A stretch of 64,000 bases of DNA from contig CAJNYU010002677.1 of NCBI GenBank assembly GCA_905331475.1, forward strand, positions 1 to 64,000, given 5' to 3'. Each line of letters begins with the position of its first letter. The first letter of the stretch is position 1. The stretch is from Rotaria socialis. Taxonomy: Eukaryota > Rotifera > Eurotatoria > Philodinida > Philodinidae. Under the pieces are notes generated by a model that saw only the letters and a program-made list of their open reading frames with translations, had not been told where the DNA came from and searched no databases. This document shows positions 1 through 12,509 of the stretch, piece by piece. Position numbers and translations under genes: made by a program.

Positions 1-650
1 AGCAAGATCTTCAAATCTTGGGATCGGTAAGCAAGATCTTATCGAGATCTTGGAAAGATAATTTGTATGCACATATCTTGGTTGTATCAGATAAATCTGT
101 ACTTAAGATCTTGGCAAGATCATGGAAAAAATATCGTGTACTATTATCTTTTGATAAGATCTTGAACGAAACAGAAAGCGACATCATTCGTGTATTTACA
201 TGCTCTTTAGTCATTCACCGTGTTTTTAAATGCATACACAGCTGTATATGAACAGCCTGATTGAACATACGAAACACAAATTTTCAAAACTTTTTTTTCT
301 TAACTATTTCTCGATTATTCAAGAGAATGCTGATCTTGATCGATGTTCGAGAGAGGACTACTCTAATTGGTCCGACGGATATCGGACCAACCTATAGCCA
401 GTCAGATCACAACATCTGACTTGCTGGATTTATTCGGGAGGAATAATTAAAATGAAAATAAATTGAAAATTTTTAAAGAATGCAACAGGTTTTATTTTAT
501 TGTGCATCCAAGATTTTATGGATTCTTATGTAAGATCTGAAATTAGATCTTGGGTACAAGATAACTGTATTATCTTGTACCTAAATTTTCAAGATCTGTT
601 AACTTATCTGTACCTTGTATCTTGACCAAGATCTTGCTTACAAGATGTTT
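1..650. repeat. AAGATCTTG-rich element with inverted ends
   Basis: The stretch is crowded with copies and near-copies of the palindromic word AAGATCTTG. They sit at 1-140 and again at 530-648, with little in between. A perfect 14-base inverted pair, GTAAGCAAGATCTT, lies at 27-40 and 628-641, so this looks like a non-autonomous DNA element of about 615 bp. It may begin before the window. No coding potential is visible; the two opposing short open frames here only read through the palindromes. I could not define a target-site duplication because the left flank is too short. Family unknown. Confidence 0.6.
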
Positions 651-859
651 GTCTAGGGTATTCGTTTGAACGAAGCACACCTACATCAACCGTGACACGC
701 CTAGTAACACTTAAAATCATGATTACATTATGTTTGCACTCCATATGACAGATTTAGTTTATACATACTTTGCGGAAACCTACATATTTTTGAGAACATC
801 GAGTTCTCTATATCTCTCAAGATGACTCATTAGTTTAACGTACAAGAAATGTCGTGAAG

Positions 860-1210
860 TTACTTTATAAAAACCCTGTATTGTTGAGAAATGATAACAA
901 CAGATGAAAAATGGAGAGAACTGAAACATAAATTAAACGCGAAACAGTTCAATGAATCATGTATATTAGTATTATCATCTGTACCTTTTCGTTTAAGAAA
1001 ATTTGTTAGTTTCTGACACGATGGACCAGTAAAAGTACTTGTTTTATACGTGAATTGCTCGTTGCTAGTTGACTGATCTTTATTAGAAATAAAATAATTT
1101 TGTAGTTCACGTGTATTTTTTCTAACACTATTAATGATTCTTCGTGATTTGGAAGTATTTCTAGTCAGTCGAAACTGTTTCTCTTTTTTTAAAGCCGAAG
1201 AACGTGCCAT
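860..1210 (-). CDS. Hypothetical basic ORF, 116 residues, doubtful
   Basis: An open frame with an ATG start. The first 90 residues are Lys/Arg/Ser/Thr/Asn-rich and soluble-looking (starts MARSSALKKEKQ), and the last 25 turn hydrophobic, suggesting read-through into non-coding DNA. A GT donor before the hydrophobic part is possible but I could not place a partner exon. There is no recognised domain. It could be a fragment of a transposon-encoded protein or chance. It lies next to the AAGATCTTG element. Confidence 0.2.
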   Translation of the reverse strand: MARSSALKKEKQFRLTRNTSKSRRIINSVRKNTRELQNYFISNKDQSTSNEQFTYKTSTFTGPSCQKLTNFLKRKGTDDNTNIHDSLNCFAFNLCFSSLHFSSVVIISQQYRVFIK

Positions 1211-2714
1211 TGAAGATTTAAGGTAATAAATCTAAAAATAAAGAATTCATAATGCTATGCCAACGAGAGTGTGAGATGTGTAGCATATAACCCGATGTGT
1301 CTTGTTACTGAATGTTATCGAAATAAGCTCAATTTCGTTAAATTTACCTCAAGACCGATGTGTATCCACATATCAATCATGAACAGCAGCATAAAAATAC
1401 ATGTCTTACTCGAGAAATAAAAGAGCAATAGCAGGTCATAGGAAGTGAGCCTAACGCGTGAGCTAGAGTGGCGTAATTATCAACGTGTTATCATGTTCAT
1501 AGTAGCGCACTTAAGTTTAAAAAATTAGGCTCACTTCAGTTGATCGCAATAGCACTTGGCCATGGTAGATGAAGTTAGCTGACTTCATTTGTAGCACGCT
1601 CTATGAGATATAACACGATACGTTGGAAATATTCCATTTTAAAATCAGTTTTTAAAGTTTTAAATGAAAAAAATAATTTCGAAAACTTCTTTAGCGTTTT
1701 TCTCAAAACACGGTTTTCAAATAGTAAAGCTGAAATAACTTCGGCTTCGCTCAAGCGTTGCCCGATGTTTTTTTTTATTTTAAAGGTCTCAATGGGACTT
1801 AACTTTTCATCGAACAGATTTTTCATACTAGATTCCTGGATTGAGAAAAGTTCAATTTACTGCGTCTTTTGTACCTAATTTTAGAGTCATACTGAATGAA
1901 ATACTTATAAAAAATGAGTAGAAGCGAATTTCAAAATTCTGTTCGATGAAAAGTTGCATATGGAGGCTAGCTTTAATTTAAAACCGATCCGACCTCGATA
2001 GTTCTGATAGTTATGAAGTTATTTTGATTTTTTGTGGAAGCTATAAAATAAGTCGTAAGTCTAGTTTAGTAAGGTATACATGGCTGAAATTTTTACCACA
2101 AGCGTTTCTCACTAGGACTATTCATTCCTGAAAGTTTCAGCCCGAACGAATCGTTCCAAGTGGCAAGTCGATTCTGAGTGGGGAGGGGGCTTAAGAAAGT
2201 CTAAACCTTTAAATCAGAAAGAGCACCACTTTGTAGAAAACAAACAACATCTAGATTTGTAGCTATTGATACTTTATTAAAAAGTGAACTTCTGTTTGAT
2301 TTTCGTCTGTATGAAGACTCGAATGTCATGCGTCTCTTTTTTTTGAAAAAGAAAGAGCAAAATAAATTGGCATTGTTAGTTTGATTTTTCGTCCTACTGT
2401 TTGCAATCAACGTAGTCACGCGGTGAATAAAATGACAAACGAAAAAATAAATTCTACTTCTTACATATGTTGCTGTTACTTAAAATTACGAATGAATCTC
2501 ACTTTCATTTGAGATAAAATAGTCAATTGGCGAATTATAACATATGAAACAATTTATTTTGATTTTTCAATCAATGCAATCAATTCGATCCAAATTTATA
2601 ATCAGAATTATGGAAGCAAATGTATGAAAAGATATATTGTTAAGATTTTCGCTGAATTTCACTCATTTTAAACGATGTCAATACAACACCCTTCTTTGAA
2701 ACTCCCCATGTTGC

Positions 2715-2825
2715 GAATACCGGATCATTTTTTGCGGTAAACCGCGGTATTTATCCGTTCTGCGGTAATGGGAGCCGGTAACCGGATCGATAAAACCGCG
2801 GTTAACCGCCGATTTTCATGCGGTT
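2715..2825. repeat. Palindromic CCGG/CCGCGG cluster
   Basis: Within about 110 bases there are repeated short palindromes: GCGGTAAACCGCGG, GAGCCGGTAACCGG, ACCGCGGTTAACCGCC and CATGCGG. They form a GC-rich island in very AT-rich surroundings. This looks like the terminal or subterminal part of a decayed DNA transposon. I cannot assign a family and I see no matching second end nearby. Confidence 0.45.
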
Positions 2826-5366
2826 TTTACTACATGGGTCACTACTAGTTGAATAACATAGACGATCAGTGAGAAATACGGATTAGATTTTCAATGTATA
2901 ATACATTGTTAAAGAATGAATTAAATATATTATCAAATCAAGTTTTATACCTTACTACAGTAGTTGTATATTATCCAATTTATTTAAACTGAAACCAATC
3001 TATTTATAGGCCAGAGCGATGAACTAATACATGTATACAACAGAGAGATGGATATCATGAAACAAAGAGAGAGTGATACTTATCCTGAAGTAAAAAAATG
3101 CGGCACATAAGACCCAAACTAGTAAGAAATCTTTCTTCGTCGTTTTTTCTCTTGAAGGAGGCACGAAAAATTCTATTTTTTTCTTCGAATTTTTTTCAAA
3201 ATGAAAATTCTGATGCGCTCAGATTACTAAGAATTTCATGGTGCATCTTTCTGCCAAGGCAGTTTTTTAATTATAATGCATTATATTCCTGAAATCACAG
3301 ACAAGGTTTTAAAAAAATACTTTCTAGTTGCAAAAACGCACTCTAATGGAAAAATCATATTTTCTGTGAGTTTACTCCTGCAAGTATCGAACTGCCAAGA
3401 CATCAAGTAGAAAGCTTTGCTTAAAATAATTTTCAAATAGTAGGCCGGCTAGGTGGCCCCTAGAGGGCACGTTCGCTTGCCGAAAACATTTCAGGGATGT
3501 ACAGTTTCATTTTTTCTACAATTTGGTGCGAATAAATATATACCTATTGGGGGTGTATCTCCCCCTTAAAAAAAAATAAACTATATATTTCTCCTCTGTT
3601 TACAATGTTTGTTCATATATTAATCAATTACAATTTATTTTTATTTTTCATTTTAGATATAAAATAATGTTCCAGAATACTTATTTCATTTCTGATTATA
3701 TGCGTTCCGAGAATATCCTTTATTTTTTGAATCTTAAGATTCAACAAATAAATATTGATATGAGTAATATCTGCGAAAGAAAATTTTATTGTAGTTGAGT
3801 TATAATTAAATAAAATTAAGAGATAAAAGAGAAAAAAAATCTCCTATCACCCCTATCACCCCTATAACTCCTGTACCCCCTAGACCCCCACCCCTTATAC
3901 GCTGTATATCTCTATATCTGTTATATCTGCTAGGTTTGGTTCTCTAGCACTTAATTGAGTTTCCGGGGATATTCTCCGAACGCATCATATGGTGATCTCC
4001 ACTGAACCTGCACGTGTTTTTAGTTAATATGATTGAATTTGACATAAAATCATCGAATAGTTCGAATCTTGGCAATTTAACCTTGTGATATTATAATCCT
4101 GGGAAATTATTTTGCGTTTTCTTCACTAAAGTAAAAAAAGTAACACAACACAATATGGGCCTTTGAGGGTAGCCTCTACGGGCTAATATGAGAGGATATT
4201 GCACGTGTCTTTTACCAGAAATCGAGCGTCTTCTCATAGACTAGATTTCGACTATTAAAAAATTTGATTACTCTCAGAACCGGAAATCTGTTAAGATATC
4301 AGATGCTCTATCTTAAACGCTAATATAGTGAGAAAATTTGCTACATATGTCCGGGTATTCTAAATGAGCTTCGTTATGTTGTACGCTACTACTTTACTTA
4401 TAGAGATAGATTCGTACCATGTATAATGAAAAAAGAAGCGTCAGCGAACAAAGCCAATTAGATTAACATTCACTGGGAAAACATCATATAACCGGATACA
4501 ACTTGTTCAACCTCCGTGAGAAATTCAATTGTATTCTCTCGACCGATCAGTCGGTTGATTTACATCTTTGTGAATCTTTTCTTGGCTAAGCCAAATTGTA
4601 TTCATTGAGATCATCAGTACATTCATGTTTAGTAACACATTAATAATTGAACTTGTTTTTTTAGAATCATATTTATAGAAAGGAATTACTCTTTACTATT
4701 CATCGGGAAAAGATCGTAGATTCATAATTAATTAAAAACCATGAATAGGTGTAAGTTTGAAGAAAGAAAACTTATGTATTATTCTTGTCAAGAGTCACCT
4801 GCTGTTCGATATTCTGTACCGATTAAAAGCATTTAATCAGATTATAATTTCAAACTTCATTATTAAATAGAAAGAAAGATTGAAAAATCAAAAGTTTTTC
4901 GCATCTATTTTAATCGATATCTAGTCTCTTGTAGTCTTTAATCTATCCAATCTGATATCACAAAGAACTATATATTTCAATTTTTGTTTCGCTTACAATT
5001 TTTGAAAATGTTTTCTTAGGCACAATTACGAGCAATCATTTCTCGATCTTCGATAATCAATAGTACTAAATTTTTTAACGTTTTAAGCTTTAATATTCGA
5101 AAAATTTCTACTAGATCTCTCGAGTTCACTTTTAAGAATAAATCTCTACCCAACTACATACAGATGATTACATGCTCGATACAAGAATAAATAAAATCCA
5201 TCAAATTGAATTGAATACGATTAGTTCTGCATTTGCTCAGTGCAACCGCTATTTTAGCTGATTTGCATAGATAATCATCGATTGGCTTAATACTTCCTTA
5301 TGATGCATTAAAAAATCTGCTAAAGTAATAATTGAAGTATTTTAACAATGAACAAATGAATTTTGA

Positions 5367-5767
5367 TTTGATGAAAGCAATTTTAATATTCATCTTAAAT
5401 CCTCTCATAATGCAATAGCGGCTGTTTATTATCACACTGGTTATATTCCCGAACATTATATCAATGAAAAATGTTGGTACGTACGTGAACAAATTGAAAA
5501 ATCACGTGCTGTTAAATGTCCAACAGTTCGATCACAATTAGCAGGTTGTAAAATTGTTCAAGAATATTTAACACATGAAAATATCATTGAAAAATATATT
5601 AATGATGAAAATTTGTCGAAAAATATACGTTCAACATTTGCATTAATAAAATAGAAATCTATGGAACAATGACTACACACGTTGATACGAACGAAGAATA
5701 TATAAATGAAGTAACAGGCTATTCTGTTCTTGATTGTCTTGTTGTGAGTGAAAACAATAATGGATAA
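5367..5767 (+). pseudogene. GSS: Glutathione synthetase remnant, central part deleted
   Basis: Two pieces of eukaryotic glutathione synthetase (ATP-dependent ligation of gamma-glutamylcysteine with glycine) lie together. Piece A, 5367-5651, reads through the segment with the motifs GYIPEHY, EKSRAVKCPT and QLAGCKIVQEYL, and ends at an in-frame TAG (5652-5654). These match the family's VVYFRDGYMP, RSRAVKCP and QLAGTKKVQ region. Piece B, 5654-5767, is in another frame and resembles the C-terminal part (EIYGTM, then E-x-x-GY). The ATP-grasp part between them, with its conserved KPQREGGGNN-like motif, is absent, and no upstream N-terminal domain is readable. With a stop, a frame change and a missing catalytic core, it is a decayed copy. 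A functional copy would have to lie elsewhere. Confidence 0.7.
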
Positions 5768-6512
5768 TCGAAAATATTTTCTGAAAAGTTTTCATTTCGA
5801 TTTTTTTTGTATTAAGAATATACATTCAAAACAAAATCACCTGCTATACAGGCTCGTTTATTATGATTTAAGCGATATTTTCATGATTCTTATTGACATT
5901 TAAGCGAATACATTGCAAGATGGCAACTGAAGATTTTCATGTCATGCGGACGCTTCGGAAGTCTTATTTTCAATCTGTCTCATATAGAGAAAGACATATT
6001 CCATTATTTACATGTTGCGGGGAAAAGAACTGTAAGAGTTGTAATAATAGATGTCATATGGAAAGCTCACAAAATAACAATTGCCCGTCAAATAAATCAT
6101 TGCAAATAATTGACACTCTAGTTTTTTGATTATTTTATATATGAGGACATTGGCTTTCATACAAGTGCTTTTCGATGTTGGTTTATTGACTAGCTGAAAT
6201 AATGAGTGTAACTAATAAGCGCACGAGCAATCATCTTCACATAAAATATGCCAAACCCTCTCGACATGCATTACAAGAAACAGTAATTAATCAATCAAGT
6301 GAATAATTCGGCATAAGCAACAAGATAATAGCTGCTATGGATAGAAAAATATTCTGCTATGTTGTTTTGACGTAGACAAGTCAAAGGCAACTTTAATAAT
6401 AAAAAAGATTAAATTAGAATATATATCTTCCATCTGTTCTTTTAAGATTTTGTATTAGACGATATTTTTTGTTCGATACAATACAACGACAAATAAACAA
6501 ATAGATCTCTAT
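5768..6512. other. Intergenic, nothing convincing
   Basis: It holds one 78-codon plus-strand open frame (5893-6129) with seven Cys near its middle, but no recognisable domain and no splice partners. Otherwise AT-rich sequence with nothing I can name. Confidence 0.4.
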
Positions 6513-7376
6513 TTATTTCATTTCATTTTGCATGGGTTTAAATTGCATTGGTAGTGCTTTTTCAACAAAAAGAGCTGTTGTTAAATTATCGCCTTTCATT
6601 GAATAGATAACTTCAGCTATTTCATACATATTTCCACTGGTTATTAATATAATCAAAAATTTAAGTTCATAATTCATTGTATCTGTTACTTGAATATGAT
6701 TTAATATATTAAATGTTTCACCAAAACGAATACAATCTTGAAAACGTTGTGGAGATGTTTCAAAGGGACGATCGGCTATTTTTTTTGTGAAAACACATCG
6801 AATTAATACATAAGCATTGGCATTTATTGGATTTTTAAATTTATTCATATGACGTAAATTTTGTACAGTCAATTTGACATTAGTCGCCAATAGGTTATAT
6901 TGAAAACTAAAGTATAAAATAGGAGCAGTTATATGTTCATCATCGAAATCACCAGAAGCAAAGTTTGTATAGGCATAAGACGAAGTTGTTGACGATGAAC
7001 CATAAGTGCGACGAGCTGATTCATTAGTATGAATTTGATTTTGAATACCATTGGATGGCAAACTTTCCGTGACGGTAAGAAAGTTTTTGCATGATACTGG
7101 TGGTGGTTCATTTGTTTTAGCACAAATGTCAGAATACGACGAATTAGGTGATAAAAGCGATGTTCTTGTTGATGGTGCTCGATAAAATGAGTATGACAGT
7201 TTCCGAACAGATTCTGATAACACCGGCCGAAGTACTTCAAAACGTCTAGACAGTAGCGGATCCCATATAAATTGTTTAAGAATGCATATTGTTATTACAA
7301 CGGCAAAAGCAATCAGACATGACAATGCAACATATGCAGATTTATTGAAATACGTTGGTGCAGATGGTGTACTCAT
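6513..7376 (-). CDS. Single-pass membrane protein with degenerate C2 domain (synaptotagmin-like)
   Basis: A single uninterrupted ORF of 287 residues. After a short N-terminus there is one membrane segment (about residues 13-38, AYVALSCLIAFAVVITICIL) followed by FIW and a basic Arg pair. A Ser/Thr-rich linker runs to about 145. Residues about 150-265 have the strand pattern of one C2 domain (ILYFSFQYN, VKLTVQNLRHM, NAYVLIRC, then FGETFNIL and YELKFLIILI). This order of parts is that of synaptotagmins, whose C2 domains bind acidic phospholipids. The Asp residues that bind Ca2+ in canonical C2A domains are mostly missing, so Ca2+ binding is unlikely. Only one C2 domain is present and there are no introns, unlike the two-C2, four-exon gene at 53.7-55.2 kb. 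It could be a diverged retrocopy or a lineage-specific gene. Confidence 0.6.
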   Translation of the reverse strand: MSTPSAPTYFNKSAYVALSCLIAFAVVITICILKQFIWDPLLSRRFEVLRPVLSESVRKLSYSFYRAPSTRTSLLSPNSSYSDICAKTNEPPPVSCKNFLTVTESLPSNGIQNQIHTNESARRTYGSSSTTSSYAYTNFASGDFDDEHITAPILYFSFQYNLLATNVKLTVQNLRHMNKFKNPINANAYVLIRCVFTKKIADRPFETSPQRFQDCIRFGETFNILNHIQVTDTMNYELKFLIILITSGNMYEIAEVIYSMKGDNLTTALFVEKALPMQFKPMQNEMK

Positions 7377-10353
7377 AATGAATCAAGAGAAGAAAACTGA
7401 AATTAAAAAAAATACTGATGAAAAACATTAGAAAATAACTCTATATGATAATCTCAAAGGAATCTTCAAATTCATTATACGAAGACTTATTTCAGAGTCA
7501 CACAGGATTTATTAGTGGCGGATTTTGTTTATGTAAATACCTTAGAATCCTATGAGATAATATCCACATACTCAAAATAATTCTGCACAGACTTATTTTC
7601 TCTATTGAACGCGCGTACACTCATATTATTTGTTTAATATCGAGTATTTCACTCACCAAAGAAATATGCAGATAAGTTTAGCCAATAAAAACAACCACAA
7701 TACTATAAATACACAGATATGATATTGATAGATGAAGGTAAAGCTGCATGAATGCTGAAAACTATTCTTCCGAAAAACGGATAGCCGACTCTAATATCTA
7801 ATTTATCTTATTGCATTCAAATGTATTTTATCATTCGCCTGAAATATCCATCGTATGAAAATCATATTTGCAATCCCTTATTTTCTTCTCGTTTTTCTCA
7901 TCTACGTCCTTAGGCGTGTACGCGTCACATTGTTTTCTTCTTTTTTTTGATGAGAACAAAAATTTGTTTTTAAGGCGGAACATAGAGCGGATAAAAAAAA
8001 TGTGTGCTGCTACAACGCAGGAGCTTATATGTTAGCTAACATGAAATAGTTTCCTGATAAGAAAGACGAATATACATATAACGTTTGATAATTGCACACT
8101 CAATGCGCACGACTTTAACCCGTAATTGAGTTCGTGACGTTGTTCATACTCTTAACTAGACGTCAACTTTCAGTTTGTATAGCAAACGAATGCGGATTGA
8201 AGAATAATATACAGAACAGAAAAACCTGGAAGTTTAGATTTACCATGCGCATTCACTTTATTCCTTCAGACAGATAGGTTTCGACTGATGTTCAATATGT
8301 ATATGTGGACTCGAGTGTTTTTTATTATTATTATATATAATAGTGAGCGAACGAAGACGAAGAATCGACAGATAAATATAATTAAGTTTGTCAAGTTTTT
8401 CTTTTCTATTCTATCACTCTACTCCCTCGTCGTTGTTCCGCTCTTCTTCTTCTATTCAATGCCAGACTGAGGACAAACCAAAAAAAAAACTAACGAATGA
8501 ACTCGAAGAAATGAGTGAACACGAGTCTGAAGAATCAGTGGATAGAAAAAAAATCTGGTTTATTGCATCAATAGAAATGAGCTGTTTCTACGGTTCCAAC
8601 TAATGCTCGTGTTGATGATCGAATTTATCTAATCCTATTATATAATGAATCATTGACATTCATAGTATAATATAACACAAGAATAGTACTAATCCCAAGA
8701 ATCACCAAGAACATTATTTATATGTTTACTTCATAGGAACTTGTTCAACGCGAATATTTTTCTTCCAGTTACACAAATACAGACACGATCACAGAGTTCT
8801 TACGAATCGCACATACTTAACTCATAGAAGCAGTTATAATTATAAATTTATTTTTTTTGATTGTCGATGACGAATTTGATAAGCCTATAATCTTAATGGG
8901 AATCTAACGCTGTCAGACATACAATTATGAATCAATGTTTTACATGTTAGTCAAAATCAATTTTTTACCTAATCGCTGCGTCGGTGTGCAATCTATGGCA
9001 CTGGCATTCAGTGAAGCGATGGGAAAAGAATTAAATTAGTTTGTTGACGCAAATCTCATGAAATATGAGCATGAGTTTGGTTAGAAAATATGTATTTTAA
9101 TGGTTGTATTAAATTCCAAACATTCATCCGCACAATGTCGAGTTGTACACGTTGCTTTCGTAAGCGTAATAATTACAATCATTACGTATCGTAGAGAATA
9201 AAAACATTTTTTTTCAAACATGCAACTAAAAGCCTATTTGAAGATTATAACTAAGTGCAACCGGAACTATAATTGTTTATTTATAAAAATATTTACTATC
9301 ATTTGTAGTAAGGCTTCGAGAAATTTTTAAATGATAAGTATCTGAAGAAGAATGGCAGCGTTCCCATGCAAAATTTCCACATAATTAAAGTACTACATAG
9401 AGCCAAGTCTATGTCATGTTAGAAATATTCAAGGAGATTTTTGAACGAAAAAGCTATTGAGTTGACTTTTTCGAACCTAAATATCACGATTTTCTATATT
9501 TTCAATGTCGGCGGATTCCATTCGAAGCCGCTTGAAATAAAACTGTAAACATAATTCAAATTTAAGACATTGAAAAAATCTATAGTAGAAAAAACAACAT
9601 TTCCTGATTAATAATAATATCACGTGCAGTTCGTTCAACTTTAGATATAAAAACAAAACATGAAATTCCGACATGTGTTGAAGAATGTTCTCTAAGATAT
9701 AGATATAAAACCTAGATTCCAATTATGCGAACCATTACACATATTAGTGTGAGCACGTTCTAGACATTGCTTGAAATAGAAGAGTGTTGAGTAGGATCTT
9801 TTTAATTTGAACGAGTGAATCAAACAAGCACGTCCACAAAAAATAAATACTCATAATATTCTCCTACATTTCAAGCGAGATAAGTCCGTCAGATCAAGTA
9901 GATTTCACTTCTGAAAAAGAACTGTTTTGAGCACATGATAATGAAGTGTAATTCAAAAAAAGAACACAAAATGATTCATTCTAACAGACCGTCTATGTTT
10001 TAACACAACCAATGCATTATGCATCGAACATCATCAGAAACAGATGCAAGTGATCGTTGCGAATTACTTGTTTCAAAGGCATCATTCAAGATTGGTGGTG
10101 TCTGTGTTACATCAGAAAAGAATATCTTTAAAATGAAATTAGATGAGAATTTCTTGTAAATGCAGCGATTGTAATCACTTATGATCTTATTCATTATATC
10201 AATTTAAAAGATTTTTTAGTGAATGCAGGCGAGCTAATTACTTTTTTTTATTTTAGAAAAAGCTTGCGGTTTCTAAAACAGATGTTGCGAATACAAATAG
10301 AATATTTTATTGTTACAAAAATCAGTTCTTCTGGTATTTATATTATTATTATT
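7377..10353. other. Intergenic, no gene recognised
   Basis: About 3 kb of AT-rich DNA. Short open frames at 8288-8603 (plus) and 9477-9722 (minus) are low-complexity and unsupported by splice signals or family similarity. I see no RNA gene. Part of it should hold the promoter of the C2-domain gene (just above 7376). Confidence 0.4.
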
Positions 10354-11040
10354 TTAGCAACCTGTTGATGCGATATTGCGTGCGAATTGTTTTAGATAAT
10401 TGCCTGGTGGTGAATATTGAGCAACGACATACGCAGTACGTTGATCGCTACTGAACGCGAGTCCTATGCCAAATTTCGTTGTACCTTTCCATACAACTTG
10501 AGTGAAATGACCGGTCTCAGATGAAAATCCTGGCGAGCCAAAGTTATAATCTTGGACTTCATTATACCAGGCTGTTACCGGTTGGCTACCTTGAATCATA
10601 TTCAATTTTCATAATGAATATATAAAATACTGTATAGTGTGTTACCGCTTAATGTTTTTAAAGCTTCCGAGCTACTCATTGAATAAAGATTTTCACCAAG
10701 GCCAGCGCTATTGCTGTGAACTAAGTGGCCAATTGTGGCAAGCTTTTCAGCATAAGTTTGAGCTGATTGACTAATACCATCGTCAAGAACAAGTGCCGGT
10801 GCACAGTGTTTTGCTCGATAACTATTGTGACTGACAAGAGCTTGTTGCTGGAATGTTTTTAGGTTTTCTCCTGAACTATCGGTGCCGTCCCTCTTAGATC
10901 TTGAACCTAAAATTAAATACTCTTTAATATTCGATAACTTTGTTTTCGTGTAAAAAATCTTTACCAATATTGTATGCTAAACCTGTCTGCAACAGAAGAC
11001 TGTCAAAAAGAGCAAATAGAGTGATCAAATACCAACGCAT
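10354..11040 (-). CDS. Secreted CAP/SCP (PR-1, GAPR-1 type) protein
   Basis: Three exons on the minus strand: 11040-10965, 10906-10646 and 10589-10354, giving 190 residues. The introns (58 and 56 bp) have GT-AG ends and phases that match. Exon 1 encodes a hydrophobic signal peptide (MRWYLITLFALFDSLLLQTG). Exons 2-3 encode one CAP domain: HNSYRAKH near the start, GHLVHSNSAGLGENL, then the signatures GHFTQVVWKGT and YVVAQYSPPGN. CAP domains occur in secreted defence, sperm-coat and venom-allergen proteins and in the Golgi-associated GAPR-1; the compact single domain is most like GAPR-1, but the signal peptide implies secretion. The SRSKRD stretch after the signal peptide could be a processing site. 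Specific function unknown. Confidence 0.88.
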
Positions 11041-12509
11041 GTTGCCAATTTTCTTCTCTAGATTGATATGAGAAGAGAGACGAAATGTGCGAGTATTTAA
11101 ATGAATCACATACACAAGGCATTCCTGTTTTTTTTTATTCAATATGAGCCTAATTCATTTCATTTGCAAAATTTCTTTCTCATATTTTTCATTATGGCGC
11201 ACATCATTAGTACTGCTCTGCTGAGCAAAAATGCAACGAAAACAATAATAGAGCAGTTTTTTAGAAGCTTTCTGAATGAAATCTATGCATATTCAATGAA
11301 GAAGAACATGCATATTTCAAGCATGTCAATGAACGAAATTAGAAAACATCTGGTTCGATGTACAAAAAGCACCCGATTCGATCTATTAGAATAGTTATTG
11401 TGAGAGTGCTTGATGCTTGGATAACTCTGAAAATCTGATTTGATTGAGTCGATTCAGTAGAATAAGAAATAAAGAGACCAATAATATCACTGACGTGTAA
11501 AAATTCAAAATAAGTGGAAACATACAAAAATAAAATTATTTTTTTCTCAAGAAATTTACATTGTTCTTGTATTATTCTTTTAATAATTTCTTTGCTGACC
11601 ATTGCCGTCACATCCTACTTTTGATGCGCAGCACCAAACTCGTTTATGACTAACAAAAACCCCGTTTATTGCAAAAAATAGAAGATCGATCATCACAATA
11701 TATGTTGTATTAGTAATTGAAAGTAGATAATTATAAAAAAAAAATGATTAAATGTAAGAGACAAAGAAAAAAACAGTAAAAATATTCGTTTGCTGAAATT
11801 AAAAAAAAGACACGATTCACAAAAATGCTAAGACATAAGTGTACGAATGAGTGTTAATTCACATCTACCTTATAAACGAAAGCGAGCACAGGATATCAAC
11901 CGCTTGATAAAAATTGTAACATTCAGGCGCCATGATTTCAAAAAATAAGACAGATAGGTATTTTTTTAGATAATTATCAATAGAAACAATATAGATACCC
12001 GCAAGGTTCTCGTCATTCAAAAGAGAAACATATCAGCTAGAACTTCACGGCAAATTCAACAACTGTGAATTTTTCACTACCGAATTCATTATGAATATAT
12101 GAGTCATTCTAATTAGCTTGCTGTTCTGACCCATACTGTAAGATGTTCGAGATTTTGAAACATTTACTCGAATGCCTTAAAACAGTTATTTAAACTGATC
12201 TGATCTGCAAAGCTATTGATTACCGAAGGTGATTTCAAGCTTAATGAAACATGTAATCACATTAATGTTTACAAAGTTTCTACTAAGAATGAACTGAATT
12301 CGAGAAATAGTTGAATTTGCTGCGCAGTTCTAGCTGACAGAGCTCTCTGTCGGCTGGCAAAAACTGTTGGCGCATATGGTATTCTCAGCAAAGTCTACCG
12401 GTAAAAATCCTGCTTGTCTTATTTTTTGAAACTGGGCTCGTAAACATGACAGCTTTCTATTCAATTTTACTTGCAATTCAATGATGTTTGTGCTCCTTTG
12501 AAAAGTAAT
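11041..12509. other. Intergenic, no gene recognised
   Basis: AT-rich spacer between the CAP gene and the reductase. Open frames at 11101-11394 and 11339-11611 overlap on opposite strands, are low-complexity and match nothing. The upstream region of the CAP gene lies just above 11040. Confidence 0.4.

Larger units (their letters stand above)
651..5366. other. Gene-poor, repeat-derived stretch
   Basis: No convincing multi-exon gene. It contains one weak basic open frame (860-1210, minus), a second 83-residue minus frame (1575-1826) with no recognisable domain, a cluster of CCGG/CGCGG palindromes near 2715-2825, and pyrimidine/C-rich patches near 3540-3570 and 3840-3905 that resemble decayed repeats. 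The rest is AT-rich sequence in which I see nothing. Confidence 0.5.
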
